From the NCBI RefSeq assembly GCF_028416635.1, contig NZ_CP114013.1, positions 248,001 through 312,000 on the forward strand: DNA of 64,000 nt, read 5' to 3'. Origin of the DNA: Baekduia alba. GTDB taxonomy: Bacteria > Actinomycetota > Thermoleophilia > Solirubrobacterales > Solirubrobacteraceae. Below the pieces are notes generated by a model. It was not told the origin of the DNA. It did not search any database and was given only the letters and a program-made list of their open reading frames with translations. Positions 9,452 through 17,733 of this stretch are shown here, one piece after another (position 1 is the first letter of the stretch; each line of letters starts with the position of its first letter). Both the position numbers and the translations under genes were made by a program.

Positions 9452-9464
9452 CGCGAAGAGACGG

Positions 9465-9662
9465 TTACTTTCCGCAGATGAGCGTCTCGGTGAGGCAGGC
9501 GTTCGTGTGCGTGTGGGCGGTCAGGCCGCAAGTCAGGCCGTCGAAGCACGCGTCGCTGTGGGTGTGCGCGACGGTCTGACCGCAGGTGATCGTGACGGAG
9601 TAGCACTGGTAGCTGTGTGAGTGCTGCGGCTCGGACTGAGTGGGGTCATTCTTCCTGGCCAT
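9465..9662 (-). CDS. Small Cys/His repeat peptide, 65 residues
   Basis: ATG at 9,662 is preceded by a GAAGGGA ribosome binding site. The peptide has six Cys and two copies of an internal repeat, TCGQTVAHTHSDAC and TCGLTAHTHTNAC, each pairing Cys with a His-x-His motif. The N-terminal 15 residues are polar (MARKNDPTQSEPQHS). There is no signal peptide or membrane segment. Possibilities are a small metal-binding protein, a Cys-rich RiPP precursor of unknown class, or a structural peptide. The repeats show it is not random translation. No homologue is recognised from memory. It heads a three-gene minus-strand cluster of tiny proteins inside the att-bounded region. Confidence 0.5.
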   Translation of the reverse strand: MARKNDPTQSEPQHSHSYQCYSVTITCGQTVAHTHSDACFDGLTCGLTAHTHTNACLTETLICGK

Positions 9663-9804
9663 CTGCGTGGATCCCTTCTCGAGCGGCACCGATGCGCGAT
9701 GCCGCGACGGATGTGCCGGGTGCCTTGCTCTCGTGCGGCAGGCGGCCCGGGTGGAACGGGCATAGCGCCATCTAGGCCGCGTGCGGCCGCAGATAGCGTC
9801 CCTA

Positions 9805-10209
9805 TTACTTGTTGACCGGCACGAGCCAGACGCGTCGGTTGGCGCCGAGCTGGTCGGTGTAGGCCAGAGTCCAGCCGACCTTCTGGCCGCAGGCGACTCG
9901 TCGCCATGGGCCATGGCCGACCCGCTTGAGCTCGACGACTTGGCCGTTCTGGATCCGTCCGAGTACGACCGCGCCGTCCGTGAGCCTGACCGGCTGATCG
10001 CGCATGGTTATGTCGACAGCGACGACCCGCAGCGCGCTGACGCCCGCGGCCGGCGTCGGGCAGGTGAGCAGCGGCGGCGTCGAGGCGCTGCGCGTCGCAG
10101 CGGACTGACTGGTGCCGGGGCTCGTCGAGCCAACTGTGGTGGTGGGCGAGCCGGTGCAGCCGGCAAGCGACGCCGCCAGCAGAAGGGCGAACGCAACCGC
10201 CCTGTTCAC
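9805..10209 (-). CDS. Small lipoprotein
   Basis: I start this 134-residue protein at GTG 10,209. A GGAG ribosome binding site lies 8 bases upstream, and the resulting N-terminus is a textbook lipoprotein signal: (M)NRAVAFALLLAASLAGC, with lipobox LAGC. A Ser/Thr-rich linker follows, then a compact domain ending RRVWLVPVNK. The lipid-anchored domain is unrecognised; its SH3-like length and the WTLAYTD/VWLVPV strands suggest a small beta-barrel, which is inference. The frame remains open upstream to 10,266 but that extension has no signal logic. Confidence 0.6.
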   Translation of the reverse strand: MNRAVAFALLLAASLAGCTGSPTTTVGSTSPGTSQSAATRSASTPPLLTCPTPAAGVSALRVVAVDITMRDQPVRLTDGAVVLGRIQNGQVVELKRVGHGPWRRVACGQKVGWTLAYTDQLGANRRVWLVPVNK

Positions 10210-10403
10210 GATGTTTCGCTCCTGCACAGCGTGCCGGGAGCCCGTACCGGTTGGTGTAGTGGTCACAGAGGGTCCTTCTGTGGGAGTTCGCTCGGGAATC
10301 CGTCCCGGCGGCGGTGAGGCTGAGCGCCTCGCGCGCTGCCCCCATGGCGTCGTGGGGGCACCGCAGGCGCGCTCAGACGTTGCGGGCTTGGGCCTGGTGA
10401 AGG

Positions 10404-10711
10404 TCAGTCTTGGTGTCTCGTCAGAACGTCGTCCAGCGTGCCGAGCGGGCGCTCGGGGTCTTCGAGCGTGGGTGGCTCGGAGTGCGAAGTGCCCACCACA
10501 CGTCGATCAGCGTGTCTTCGCACTCGCGCGGATGTGCCTGGGGGCAATGAAGCAGTCGGCGCCCTGGCAGGCGTGGGCGGCGCCCGCGGCGAAGCTCTGG
10601 GCGAAGAACGTGGCCGACGGCCGGTCCAGCCGACGACCAGCGGAGCGCCTTGGGCAGGCTGATCTCGGTGCGGATCGTGTGCCGGCTCCCTTCAGGTTGC
10701 CTCACCGACAC
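10404..10711 (-). pseudogene. Frameshifted gene remnant
   Basis: A start with sensible sequence (MSVRQPEGSRHTIRTEISLPKALRW) loses coherence after about 27 codons. The coherent text then hops frames: FFAQSFAAGAAHACQGADCFIAPRH, then CEDTLIDVWWALR, then LEDPERPLGTLDDVLTRHQD and a TGA at 10,404-10,406. At least three frame changes are needed to read it through. The family is not recognised. It is another decayed gene in the region between att scars. Confidence 0.35.
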
Positions 10712-10881
10712 CTCGAGGGGGGCGTGTGCTCGGTGGAACGCTCAGGGCTGAGCACCTCGGGGCGCCCCGTCGACTTCGGGGTAGGTCAGCGGCGCTGCAC
10801 TCAGCTCAAGGCGCGGCCCGATCTCCGGTTAGGTCCTTTGTCGTCGGAGACGGCCGCCCGGGCTCGGACGGACGGGGTGCG

Positions 10882-11529
10882 CTCAGAGCGTCTTGGCGGG
10901 CTCCAGGAAGTCGATCCGGTACTCGCACAGGTCGTCGACGACGCAGACGGTTCAGAGCAGGACCAGCTTGGAGCTCAGCCACGGCGCGGCGAGCTTGACG
11001 CCGAGTGCAGGCCGCGGGCGTCTTGTTCATTGCGCACCGTCTCGAGGGCGAACCCGTCGACAGCGTCGGCGAGTTCCTTGGTGAGGAACTGGAGCTCACC
11101 GCCGGCCTTCCACGCGGTCACCACGGTGGCGTCGATCGTGGCCTGGCCGCGGAGGAGGCAGAGCTCGAGGATGTCGAGCATGCCGGCGGTCGCCGCGCGC
11201 ATGTCCGAGGCCGGGACGCCGTCAAGCGGTTTCGCCAGGAGGCCGTGGTCGACCCCGAACCAGCTGAGCATGCGTGGGGTGTCGCCCGCTGGTTGATCGG
11301 CGGGACGCCGGTGGCAACGTTGGCGTCGGTGGCCGGGCCGAACATCCAGACGGCACCGAGCGCGAGGGCAGCGAGCACGACTGCCCAGCTCCCGCCCATG
11401 ACGACGCTGATGAGCATGAGGCACGCTACGGGGGCCGAAGAACAGGACCTGCCGGCGCTGCAGCGGGGTGAGGTTCGCGGGCAGGCGGTTCTCGGCCGCC
11501 CGTCAGGCCTGCTGGAGCTTCTGGAACAT
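10882..11529 (-). pseudogene. Decayed membrane protein gene
   Basis: A perfect ribosome binding site (AGGAGG) precedes ATG 11,529. The frame reads MFQKLQQA, then an in-frame TGA, then RAAENRLPANLTPLQRRQVLFFGP. The next coherent block, one frame over, is a membrane helix (SVVMGGSWAVVLAALALGAVWMF). Reading then returns to the first frame for LSWFGVDHGLLAKPLDGVP and the following ~75 residues, and finishes in a third frame as EYRIDFLEPAKTL with a stop at 10,882-10,884. One nonsense change plus about three indels are needed. The intact ancestor was a short N-terminus, one membrane helix and a ~130-residue soluble domain of unknown function. Sequencing indels are an alternative, but intact genes are the rule to the right of 29 kb. 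Confidence 0.5.
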
Positions 11530-12099
11530 GGTTCCTCCTCACTCGGGCGTTGAAGGGCCCGAGCTCAGGCGGTCGTCGGTGACGACCGGTGCGAGCCGAA
11601 TGGCGGTCTGCCGATTCGGCGGCTACAGCAGAGAAGCGAGAGAGAGAGAGAAGAGAGGGGATGGGGCGAGCCGAACGCTACTTAGGCGCGCGTCAGGCGC
11701 CAAATTCGGCTGCGCTGAAGCGCTTCGCCGGATCCGGCGAAGCGCCCGCGGGCGCCGCGCCGATCCAGCGAAGGCCGCTTTCAGCGCGTCCGCAACAGGG
11801 CGCGGATCGACGACGTGCACGCGCCGCGGCCGGCACGCCTCCTGCTCGCCCAGGCGAACACGCGCCTCCGGCGGCAACGGGACGTTCACGGCAGGTCAGC
11901 AGATCGCCGACTCGATCGGCTGCCCACAGGCCCTGAGCGCGCGCGCCACCGCGCGAAAAGCCCAGGGCGACAGCAATGCCCTTGAGCCGGCCGCCGCAGG
12001 ATCGTTCACCGACGCTCGCCCACGGAGGAGCGGCCGCGACACCAGACCGGCGAGATCTCCAGCGAAATCACAGAGGTCACGAGGGCCGTCGAGCGCCAG
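11530..12099. other. Non-coding stretch with AG repeats
   Basis: No frame here has convincing coding character. It holds an (AG)n purine run at about 11,635-11,660, a perfect 26-bp palindrome annotated separately, and GC-rich filler. It probably represents decayed DNA between insertions. Confidence 0.4.
11720..11745. repeat. Perfect 26-bp palindrome
   Basis: The sequence GCGCTTCGCCGGA followed directly by its reverse complement forms an uninterrupted 26-bp palindrome centred on GATC. It lies in a stretch without genes. A palindrome without a loop is unlike a terminator and more like a protein-binding site or a cruciform-forming recombination site. Confidence 0.6.
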
Positions 12100-12978
12100 C
12101 TACAGCGCAGCGACGATCGCCCCCAAGGCGCCCATCCGCGGCCCGAACAGCACCGGAAGAACGTCGTCGACGTGGTGCCCGACGCCGGTGAGTCGGTAGA
12201 AACGCCGCCGGGGCGGCCGGAAGGCAGCGGGTCGGGCACCTCCAGTCTGACTGTGCGAACGCCGACTGGCCGACCTCCGGCGGGGTTCGGACACGTGGCG
12301 GTCGAGCTGTGCCACGAGTGTTATCGGCGGTTGTAGCCGGCCGAGATCCTGCTGGCCATCGAGGCCATCGAGGCCCCAGCGCATTCGCCGCCGACATTGG
12401 CGACCACTTCGCGCCCAGCGCACCGCGCTCGCGAAGGTCACCGAGCTCGCCTTGACGCTGCCTCCGGAGTCGGCGCCGACGATCTTCGAGGTCCCGGTCC
12501 TGCTCTCCGGCGAGCAGAAGCGACCTTGCTGCCCGCTACCGGGGAACGGGATTCGCACGTCTGCGACACCCAGCCCAGCGGCGCGGAGCGCGGGCTGGCA
12601 GAGGTCGCACACGTTGGCCTTGACTGTGATGACGTGCTCTGGGGCAAGCGCTACGGCGCGTGCCACAAGATCGGGCACGTGCTCGTCGAGCCGCTCGTTG
12701 CCGATCTTGGGATCGGTCTTGAGATCGATCAGGCACACACCGCGGTCGCGCAGCCGCGCGAGGTGGCGGGCCTTGCTCGCACGTGACGGCGCTTCACGCA
12801 GCACCGTCTGCACGACGTAGCGGAATAGGCTGTCCTGGTCGCGAACCTGCTCGAAATAGAAGTACCGATCCAGGTCCGATGGTGGTGCCTCGGCGATCAG
12901 TAGCAGTCGTACGTCGCGGGGTCGGTAGGCCGCCGCGGCGTGGCCGCGTCGCTGCCGCGCCTGCTCGTGCGGGTTCAT
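12100..12978 (-). pseudogene. 3'-truncated hypothetical protein fused to foreign sequence
   Basis: From ATG 12,978 to about 12,520 the product is a coherent globular domain: RLLLIAEAPPSDLDRYFYFEQV, CLIDLKTDPKIGNERL, HVITVKANVCDLCQPALRAAG, RIPFPGSGQQGRF. The strand-loop patterns recall uracil-DNA-glycosylase-like folds but I cannot assign it firmly. After residue ~150 the frame stays open to 12,100 but becomes basic low-quality sequence. On the opposite strand at the same place there is a different coherent fragment (AKVTELALTLPPESAPTIFEVP), so a recombination junction lies near 12,520. Probably non-functional or shortened. Confidence 0.45.
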
Positions 12979-13188
12979 GTCGGTTGAGGGTCCCATGCAT
13001 CGGATCCCGGGCGCCGAATCGCGAGGAATCCCCGGGGAACAAGTCGCATATCGTGGAAGCGCTGGCAACACGCACCTTGAGCAGGACCCGGACGCCGCAG
13101 CTCGGCAGCGCTCTACCAACGCCGCGTCGGTCTTCTGCTCCCACTCGTTGAACAGCAGGTTCTTGACCTTTATCTCCGGGTGTCTCCG

Positions 13189-14109
13189 TCAACAGCGGCT
13201 ATCCGCGTCCAGGTGACCGCTGAGCCACGTCTCGATGTCTTCGAGCGCGACCCGCGCCATCGGTGTCGGATGGGCGGTGAACCCGTGGGGCGAGCCGGGG
13301 TAGATGCGCAGATCGACGTCGACGTCGGCTGCTGACAGTCGCGCGGCGATGGCCAGGTTGTCCTCAAGCAGGATGTCGTCCGCTCCGACGATTATGAGGA
13401 CCGGCGGCAGGTCTGTGAGCTCGGCGTAGATCGGGGAGAGGTCCGGGTCGGTGCGGTCCGATGCTGCGCCCGCGTAGGCGTCGAGGAAGTACTCGTCGGC
13501 GATCAGGCGTCCGGCCGGTGTCTGGGCGCTGAGGTCGTAGGTTCCGAACTGCAATACCGCAGAGCCGAATGCGATCCCCCGATCGCGCAGACGCAGAAGC
13601 GTGGTCATCGCCAGCGTTGCGCCGGCTGAGAAGCCGCCGACGGCGAGCTTGGTCGTGCCGAAGCGTTGCTCGGCGTGCTCGGCGAGCCAGAGCGCTGCCG
13701 TTTCGCAGTCATCGGGTGCGGCCGGCCATGGGTGTTCGGGAGCGAGTCGGTAGTCCACGCTGGCGACCGCGATGCCGAGTGCGTCCGCGAGCTGCCGGTT
13801 GCGGACGTCGCTGGCGGTAGCCGACCCCATGTAGAAGCCGCCGCCGTGGATCTCCAAGTAGACGCCCGTCGCCGCCCTGTCTGCGGGGATGTGGATCCGC
13901 AGAGGGACGCGGCGGCCGGCGATGCCGACGAGCTCGTTGACAGCCGGCGGGTTCGACGGGGCGGCGGCGGCCATGCTGGCTCGGACCGAGCGAAGCTCCT
14001 CCCAGCTGCTTGGGCCCCGACCGGCCACGCGCTTCGCATAGAACGCGCGCGATCCGTCGACCAGAGCAACCAGGCGAGGATCGATCAGATGGGCCAATCC
14101 GAATCGCAT
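13189..14109 (-). CDS. Alpha/beta hydrolase, HSL-family esterase
   Basis: The gene starts at ATG 14,109 and encodes 306 residues, the usual length of bacterial hormone-sensitive-lipase-like esterases. The oxyanion motif HGGGFYMGS, the VDYRLAPEHPWPAAPDD block, the nucleophile elbow GFSAG, the acid region VGADDILLEDN and the catalytic His in GSPHGFT are all present and in order. The complete triad implies an active cytoplasmic carboxylesterase on short acyl esters. It is intact, unlike most neighbours, so it may be recent cargo. It follows a composite small gene by 13 bases in the same direction. Confidence 0.85.
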   Translation of the reverse strand: MRFGLAHLIDPRLVALVDGSRAFYAKRVAGRGPSSWEELRSVRASMAAAAPSNPPAVNELVGIAGRRVPLRIHIPADRAATGVYLEIHGGGFYMGSATASDVRNRQLADALGIAVASVDYRLAPEHPWPAAPDDCETAALWLAEHAEQRFGTTKLAVGGFSAGATLAMTTLLRLRDRGIAFGSAVLQFGTYDLSAQTPAGRLIADEYFLDAYAGAASDRTDPDLSPIYAELTDLPPVLIIVGADDILLEDNLAIAARLSAADVDVDLRIYPGSPHGFTAHPTPMARVALEDIETWLSGHLDADSRC

Positions 14110-14122
14110 CGAGATCGGAGCT

Positions 14123-14521
14123 CTAGCCTTCGTCGCGCAGCGTCTGGTTCTCGGCGCGCAGGCGGCGGTTGTCGGCCAGCAGCGTCTCGTTGCCCTGGCG
14201 CAGCGAGCGCTCGCGAGCGCGCTGCTCGTCGGGCACTCTCGCCACCGCGCTCGGTTGGCGGTCTCGGATTTGTTCGATGCCGGCACGCAGCTCGGGTTGG
14301 GTGTAGAGCCGTTGCCGCGAGACCCGCCCGTCGCGCGACGGCTTGAAAGGTGACCGCCAGCCCGTCGGCTCGAGAAGGAAGGCGAGCTTCTCCAACCGCG
14401 TGATGCCATTGCAGCGGTCCTGGAGCTCGGCGCTGCTCGCTGGCGCGCCGAGGATCAGCAGAACGAGGTCGTTGGAGTCGAGGACGTCGGGGCCCGGCGA
14501 CGGGGAGCGGGTGTCGCTCAT
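14123..14521 (-). CDS. Composite small protein with DUF6262/TnpC-like C-terminus
   Basis: The 132-residue frame from ATG 14,521 looks like two pieces joined. The first ~50 residues (DSNDLVLLILGAPASSAELQDR... TRLEKLAFLLE) resemble the start of a small hypothetical protein of phage/island type. The rest (SRQRLYTQPELRAGIEQIRDRQ, then a coiled coil LLADNRRLRAENQTLRDEG) matches the pattern of DUF6262 proteins. These accompany paired tyrosine recombinases in Tn554-like elements. The recombinase genes themselves are absent, so this is likely a transposition relic. The join is visible as a change of character around GWRSPFKPSRDGR. Confidence 0.45.
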   Translation of the reverse strand: MSDTRSPSPGPDVLDSNDLVLLILGAPASSAELQDRCNGITRLEKLAFLLEPTGWRSPFKPSRDGRVSRQRLYTQPELRAGIEQIRDRQPSAVARVPDEQRARERSLRQGNETLLADNRRLRAENQTLRDEG

Positions 14522-14749
14522 GGCCGCCAGAAGGCGCGCGTCGCGGGCAGGGGCCGGCACGGCACGAGACCTAGACTAGGTGACGGACGACGGCGGTGCT
14601 TGTGCGGTTTGCTGAGCGCTCAAGATCCCGGGTCATAGGCTCATCGTGAGCCGCGCGTCGGACGGGACGCGGCAAAAAGCAGGTTGCCTCGGCCGACGGA
14701 TTTGCCCGTCGCCAGCGGCCCCGAACGCCCCCCGGCTAGTGGCGCGTGC

Positions 14750-15105
14750 GGAGCCCCCGAATCGCCCGTAATCCCCGGCGAACCAGTCACATATCTCGGA
14801 ATAAAGGCACTGGTGCCTGAAACGGAGCGGAACTCGGGGCAATTCACGGCCATCCCCTGAACGACGAAACCCCCGCGATAGCGGGGGCTTCTTCCCGAGT
14901 GGAGCTAGGGGGACTCGAACCCCCGACCTCCTGGGTGCGATGCAAGAAGCCTGCGCCTCAAAACCGGTTGATTTGCAGGGGCTTCTGCGGTGCTTCGTCG
15001 TTGGCCCGGCGTGCGGATTGCCAGGGATTCCCGGCGATTCTGCGGGTTCCAGGCACTGGGGGATTCCAGTGCCTGAAGGGGCCAGTGCCTGAGACCGGGC
15101 GCTTC
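14750..15105. repeat. tRNA-Ala 3'-end repeat, copy C (att scar)
   Basis: The core at 14,900-14,941 is identical to the tRNA-Ala(CGC) 3' end. To its left are a C5/G5 hairpin (about 14,869-14,888), the ACATATCTCGGAATAAAGG flank and the AGGCAC/GTGCCT dyad. To its right a ~160-bp flank is shared with copies A and D, ending in GGCACTGGGGGATTCCAGTGCC, an inverted repeat with 9-bp arms. Conserved flanks on both sides of the core imply that whole junctions were copied, not just the tRNA end. Confidence 0.75.
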
Positions 15106-15288
15106 TGCGGCTCGCTTCACCTTTCTCGGGGGCGGAGCTAGCGTGCCGCCCCCGCCTGCCCGCGGCGCGCCACCGGCGCGGGCAGGCGGCTCTAGATCAG
15201 GCCGGGTCTGCCGTGTGGTGGTTCCGGCGAAATAGCGCCCCCGCGCCGCTGGCACGGCCGGGGTAATGGCCCAAGGAGCGTCAACTCC

Positions 15289-16045
15289 ATGGACATCTCG
15301 GACCGTATCGAGTCCGAAGACTCGCTCGATGTCCCCGAGCATCTCGTCGTCGTCGTCGAGGAATGGATCGCGGAGCTGATCAGGCGGGCGTGCGAGCTCG
15401 CCGCAGAGATCCGTGATGCCGTCACCGAGGCGGTGCACATCCAAGACGCCTTCGCGGCGAGGTCGCTGACGCCGCACAGCTTGCCGAGTTGGCCGAGGAT
15501 GCCTTGAAGTGGATGCAGCGGCGATGGTCGGGGGATCCCGCAGACGCGCAGGAGGTCGCGCGGCTCCGAGACGTTTCGCACGAGCTTCTGGAACTTCGCG
15601 ACCGTGCGTGTCTGGCAGCGATCAACGACAACAACATCTCGCGCGTCGTCACCGTCGCGTCGGACCGGCGCGAGTTGCTGCGCTCTCAGACGCTCGCGAT
15701 CCTGGAGTTCGACCACGACGTCTTGACGAGGCCCGCGACCTTGCACCGTCCGATCTGTTGGCCGCGGCGTCGATCTTCCGAGACGCCTTCGCGGTCTTGG
15801 ACGCCATCGGTTGGCTGCCTGGTGTGCACGACGCCGCGCCCGCGCGGGTCATGGCCACGGCCGGCTACCTCGTGCGGCTCGAGCAACAGCGAGTCGGTGT
15901 CGCGCTGTCGATCCTCGACAACCTCGACGTCCGCGACGAGGCGACCGACCCCGACGAGATCGCTCGCATCGACCAACGGATTCGGCAAGCGCGCGTCGCC
16001 GTCCACGGCCTTTGGCAGGTCCTCCACGCCCAATGCTGCTCGTGA
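15289..16045 (+). pseudogene. Frameshifted helical hypothetical protein
   Basis: ATG 15,289 opens MDISDRIESEDSLDVPEHLVVVVEEWIAELIRRACELAAE..., coherent for about 60 codons. The continuation is in frame 3 (AEDALKWMQRRWSGDPADAQEVARLRDVSHELLELRDRA...) and then in frame 2 (SDLLAAASIFRDAFAVLDAIGWLPG... ending LWQVLHAQCCS, TGA 16,043-16,045). Two single-base changes would restore a ~250-residue, mainly helical acidic protein. I do not recognise the family. The spacing and the following short wHTH gene suggest they once formed a unit. Confidence 0.5.
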
Positions 16046-16073
16046 CGCGGGCGGCACCGGCGGGGCGTCAGCG

Positions 16074-16352
16074 ATGACGGTGACGATGCATCACCACCGC
16101 GACGCGATCCGCGCCCTGCCGATCCTGGCGGCGCTGGCAGAACGCCCCTACTCGGCACCAGAGCTCGAAGACGTCTTGTCCTTCAGCAAGGTCACGATCC
16201 GCAAGATCGTGCGCCGGCTCCAACGCGAGGGCTTCGCCGAGCCGGCGCCGAGCTTGGATTACAAGGATTGGGGGTCGTCAACGAACGCCGACGCACCAGC
16301 TCTTGCGCGGCGGCTCGCTCGCCTCGCGCGCCAAGCGCAATGCCTTCGCTGA
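16074..16352 (+). CDS. Winged-helix DNA-binding protein, probably 3'-truncated
   Basis: ATG 16,074 lies 28 bases after the stop of the preceding broken gene. The product (92 residues) reads IRALPILAALAERPYSAPELEDVLSFSKVTIRKIVRRLQREGFAEP, a standard winged helix-turn-helix with recognition helix SKVTIRKIVRRL. After about residue 65 the sequence turns into Arg/Ala-rich text that looks out of frame, so the C-terminus is probably lost. It resembles an accessory regulator of a toxin-antitoxin or phage-type unit, which is inference. Confidence 0.45.
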   Translation: MTVTMHHHRDAIRALPILAALAERPYSAPELEDVLSFSKVTIRKIVRRLQREGFAEPAPSLDYKDWGSSTNADAPALARRLARLARQAQCLR

Positions 16353-16693
16353 GGCGCCGCATCATCGGGTCGACCGGGTCAGGCATGAAGGCGTTCGCCG
16401 CGACGCAACATGTCCATGAACTTGGTCAGTCCCCCGCGCGCGGTGTCCGGGCGCTTCGCGTGGTTCAGTCGCCAGACGATCGCATAGCGGTTGTGAGCAT
16501 TGCTGCTCGAACGCGGCGGCCGCCGCCGGATCGGCGGCGAACGCCTGCTGGAGATCGCCCGGGATCAGACGATCCGGCGGGTGCTGGTGGAGCGGCAGTG
16601 ACGATCAGGCCGGGCGGGCGCAGGAAGACTGCGGCGGGTGGCGTGACACCCCCTTTTCGCATGCTGAGAGGACCCGAAGATGCGGATCGAGCC
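16353..16693. other. Intergenic stretch, nothing recognised
   Basis: No frame on either strand has coherent protein character. No repeat or hairpin of note was seen apart from generic GC-rich inverted pairs. Confidence 0.3.
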
Positions 16694-17644
16694 CTACGAT
16701 CTCAGGGCCGTTCGGCCCTCCCATTTGGGTGTCCAGACCTCGGCACGGGGCACATCGGTCGTTCTGGCATCGAGGTAGTCGCGAAGCGTGGCGAGCGCGG
16801 GGTGGGTGTTGTCGCGGTGCCAGATCAGCGAGTGCGGGTAGATCGGCGTGGGGTTCTGGATAGGGATGCGGCGCATGTCGTAGTGGGCGGGCCAGAGGTA
16901 TCTGGTGTGCTCGCCTGCGAGGTTCGCGAGCGTCGAGGACTCGTGGAGTACGTCGAGGAGGTGCTCGGTGCCGAAGTGTGGACCGACGCGCTCGATCGTG
17001 AGCCCGAAGGCGTCGGCGAGGTCGTAGTAGTAGATGTCCCACTCGCTTCCGGGGAGCATCCCTGGCATCCAGATTCGCTGTCCGACCAGCTCGGCCATGG
17101 TGACCGAGCGCGCAGCGGCCAGCGGATGGGCGGGGCCAACGAGAAGCTGATGAGCGTCATCGACTGCCGGCATCGCGTCGATCTCTGCGGGCAGCCGCGA
17201 TGCCGGGGACCCCACGGCCCGAAACGATGCGTCGATGGTTCCGGCTTCGATGGCGGCGATGGCGGCTTGGGCGCTGTCCGCAATCCTCACCAGGTCCAGC
17301 TCGATGTCGGGATGGGCGTGGTAGAACGCTTGCGCCACGACGGCGGGCGCGGTTCGGGAGGTCATGATGTCCAGGCGCAGCGCGCGTTGTCCGGGGCGCA
17401 CGGAGTCGGCGGCGCGCTGCTCGGCGCTCAGTAGTTCGCGGGCGTGCGGAAGGAACGCCTGGCCGTCGATGGTGAGCTCGGTGCCGCCAGCGCTGCGATG
17501 GAACAGACGGACGCCAAGGTCAGTCTCCAGTCTCGCGAGCCTCTTGGAGACGGCCTGCTGGCTGATGGCGAGCTGGGAGGCGGCGATCTGGAACTGCCCT
17601 TCCTCCGCGACCGCCACGAACGCTCGGACTGCCTCCAGGTTCAT
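16694..17644 (-). CDS. LysR-family transcriptional regulator
   Basis: The 316-residue protein starts MNLEAVRAFVAVAEEGQFQIAASQL. It has the complete LysR winged helix: AISQQAVSKRLARLETDLGVRLFHR at about residues 26-50, then a full effector domain (LRLDIMTSR, DASFRAVG, HPLAAARSV). Length and domain order are normal. It is divergent from an MFS transporter gene whose ATG is 90 bases away, the classic arrangement for a LysR protein controlling the neighbour. Two perfect dyads in the gap are likely binding sites. It is intact within a decayed region, suggesting that the pair is still under selection. Confidence 0.9.
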   Translation of the reverse strand: MNLEAVRAFVAVAEEGQFQIAASQLAISQQAVSKRLARLETDLGVRLFHRSAGGTELTIDGQAFLPHARELLSAEQRAADSVRPGQRALRLDIMTSRTAPAVVAQAFYHAHPDIELDLVRIADSAQAAIAAIEAGTIDASFRAVGSPASRLPAEIDAMPAVDDAHQLLVGPAHPLAAARSVTMAELVGQRIWMPGMLPGSEWDIYYYDLADAFGLTIERVGPHFGTEHLLDVLHESSTLANLAGEHTRYLWPAHYDMRRIPIQNPTPIYPHSLIWHRDNTHPALATLRDYLDARTTDVPRAEVWTPKWEGRTALRS

Positions 17645-17662
17645 GCCTCACCGTACCTCATT

Positions 17663-17677
17663 ACAACCTGTGGTTGT
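17663..17677. promoter_or_regulatory. Dyad ACAACC-TGT-GGTTGT, candidate LysR site
   Basis: A perfect 6-bp inverted repeat with a 3-base spacer lies 19 bases upstream of the LysR start codon, well placed for autoregulation. It has the T-N11-A-like size of LysR boxes but the match to the consensus is not exact. Confidence 0.45.
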
Positions 17678-17712
17678 TGTCGTGCCACCAGATTTTGTTT
17701 GCCTAGGCGAGG

Positions 17713-17726
17713 TTACACGGATGTAA
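17713..17726. promoter_or_regulatory. Dyad TTACA-CGGA-TGTAA, candidate LysR site
   Basis: Perfect 5-bp arms with a 4-base spacer lie 7 bases upstream of the MFS start codon and 69 bases from the LysR start. Together with the dyad at 17,663 it forms a two-site arrangement as seen for LysR recognition and activation sites. Confidence 0.5.
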
Positions 17727-17733
17727 TGCGTCT

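Noticed and set aside
8937-9662. Calling the three small peptides a RiPP cluster
   Set aside because: No maturation enzyme, transporter or known leader motif is visible nearby; only the peptides are reported.
14900-14941. Additional tRNA genes at the four scars
   Set aside because: Only the 3' part is present; there is no 5' acceptor strand, D-arm or anticodon 5' stem, so no cloverleaf can form.
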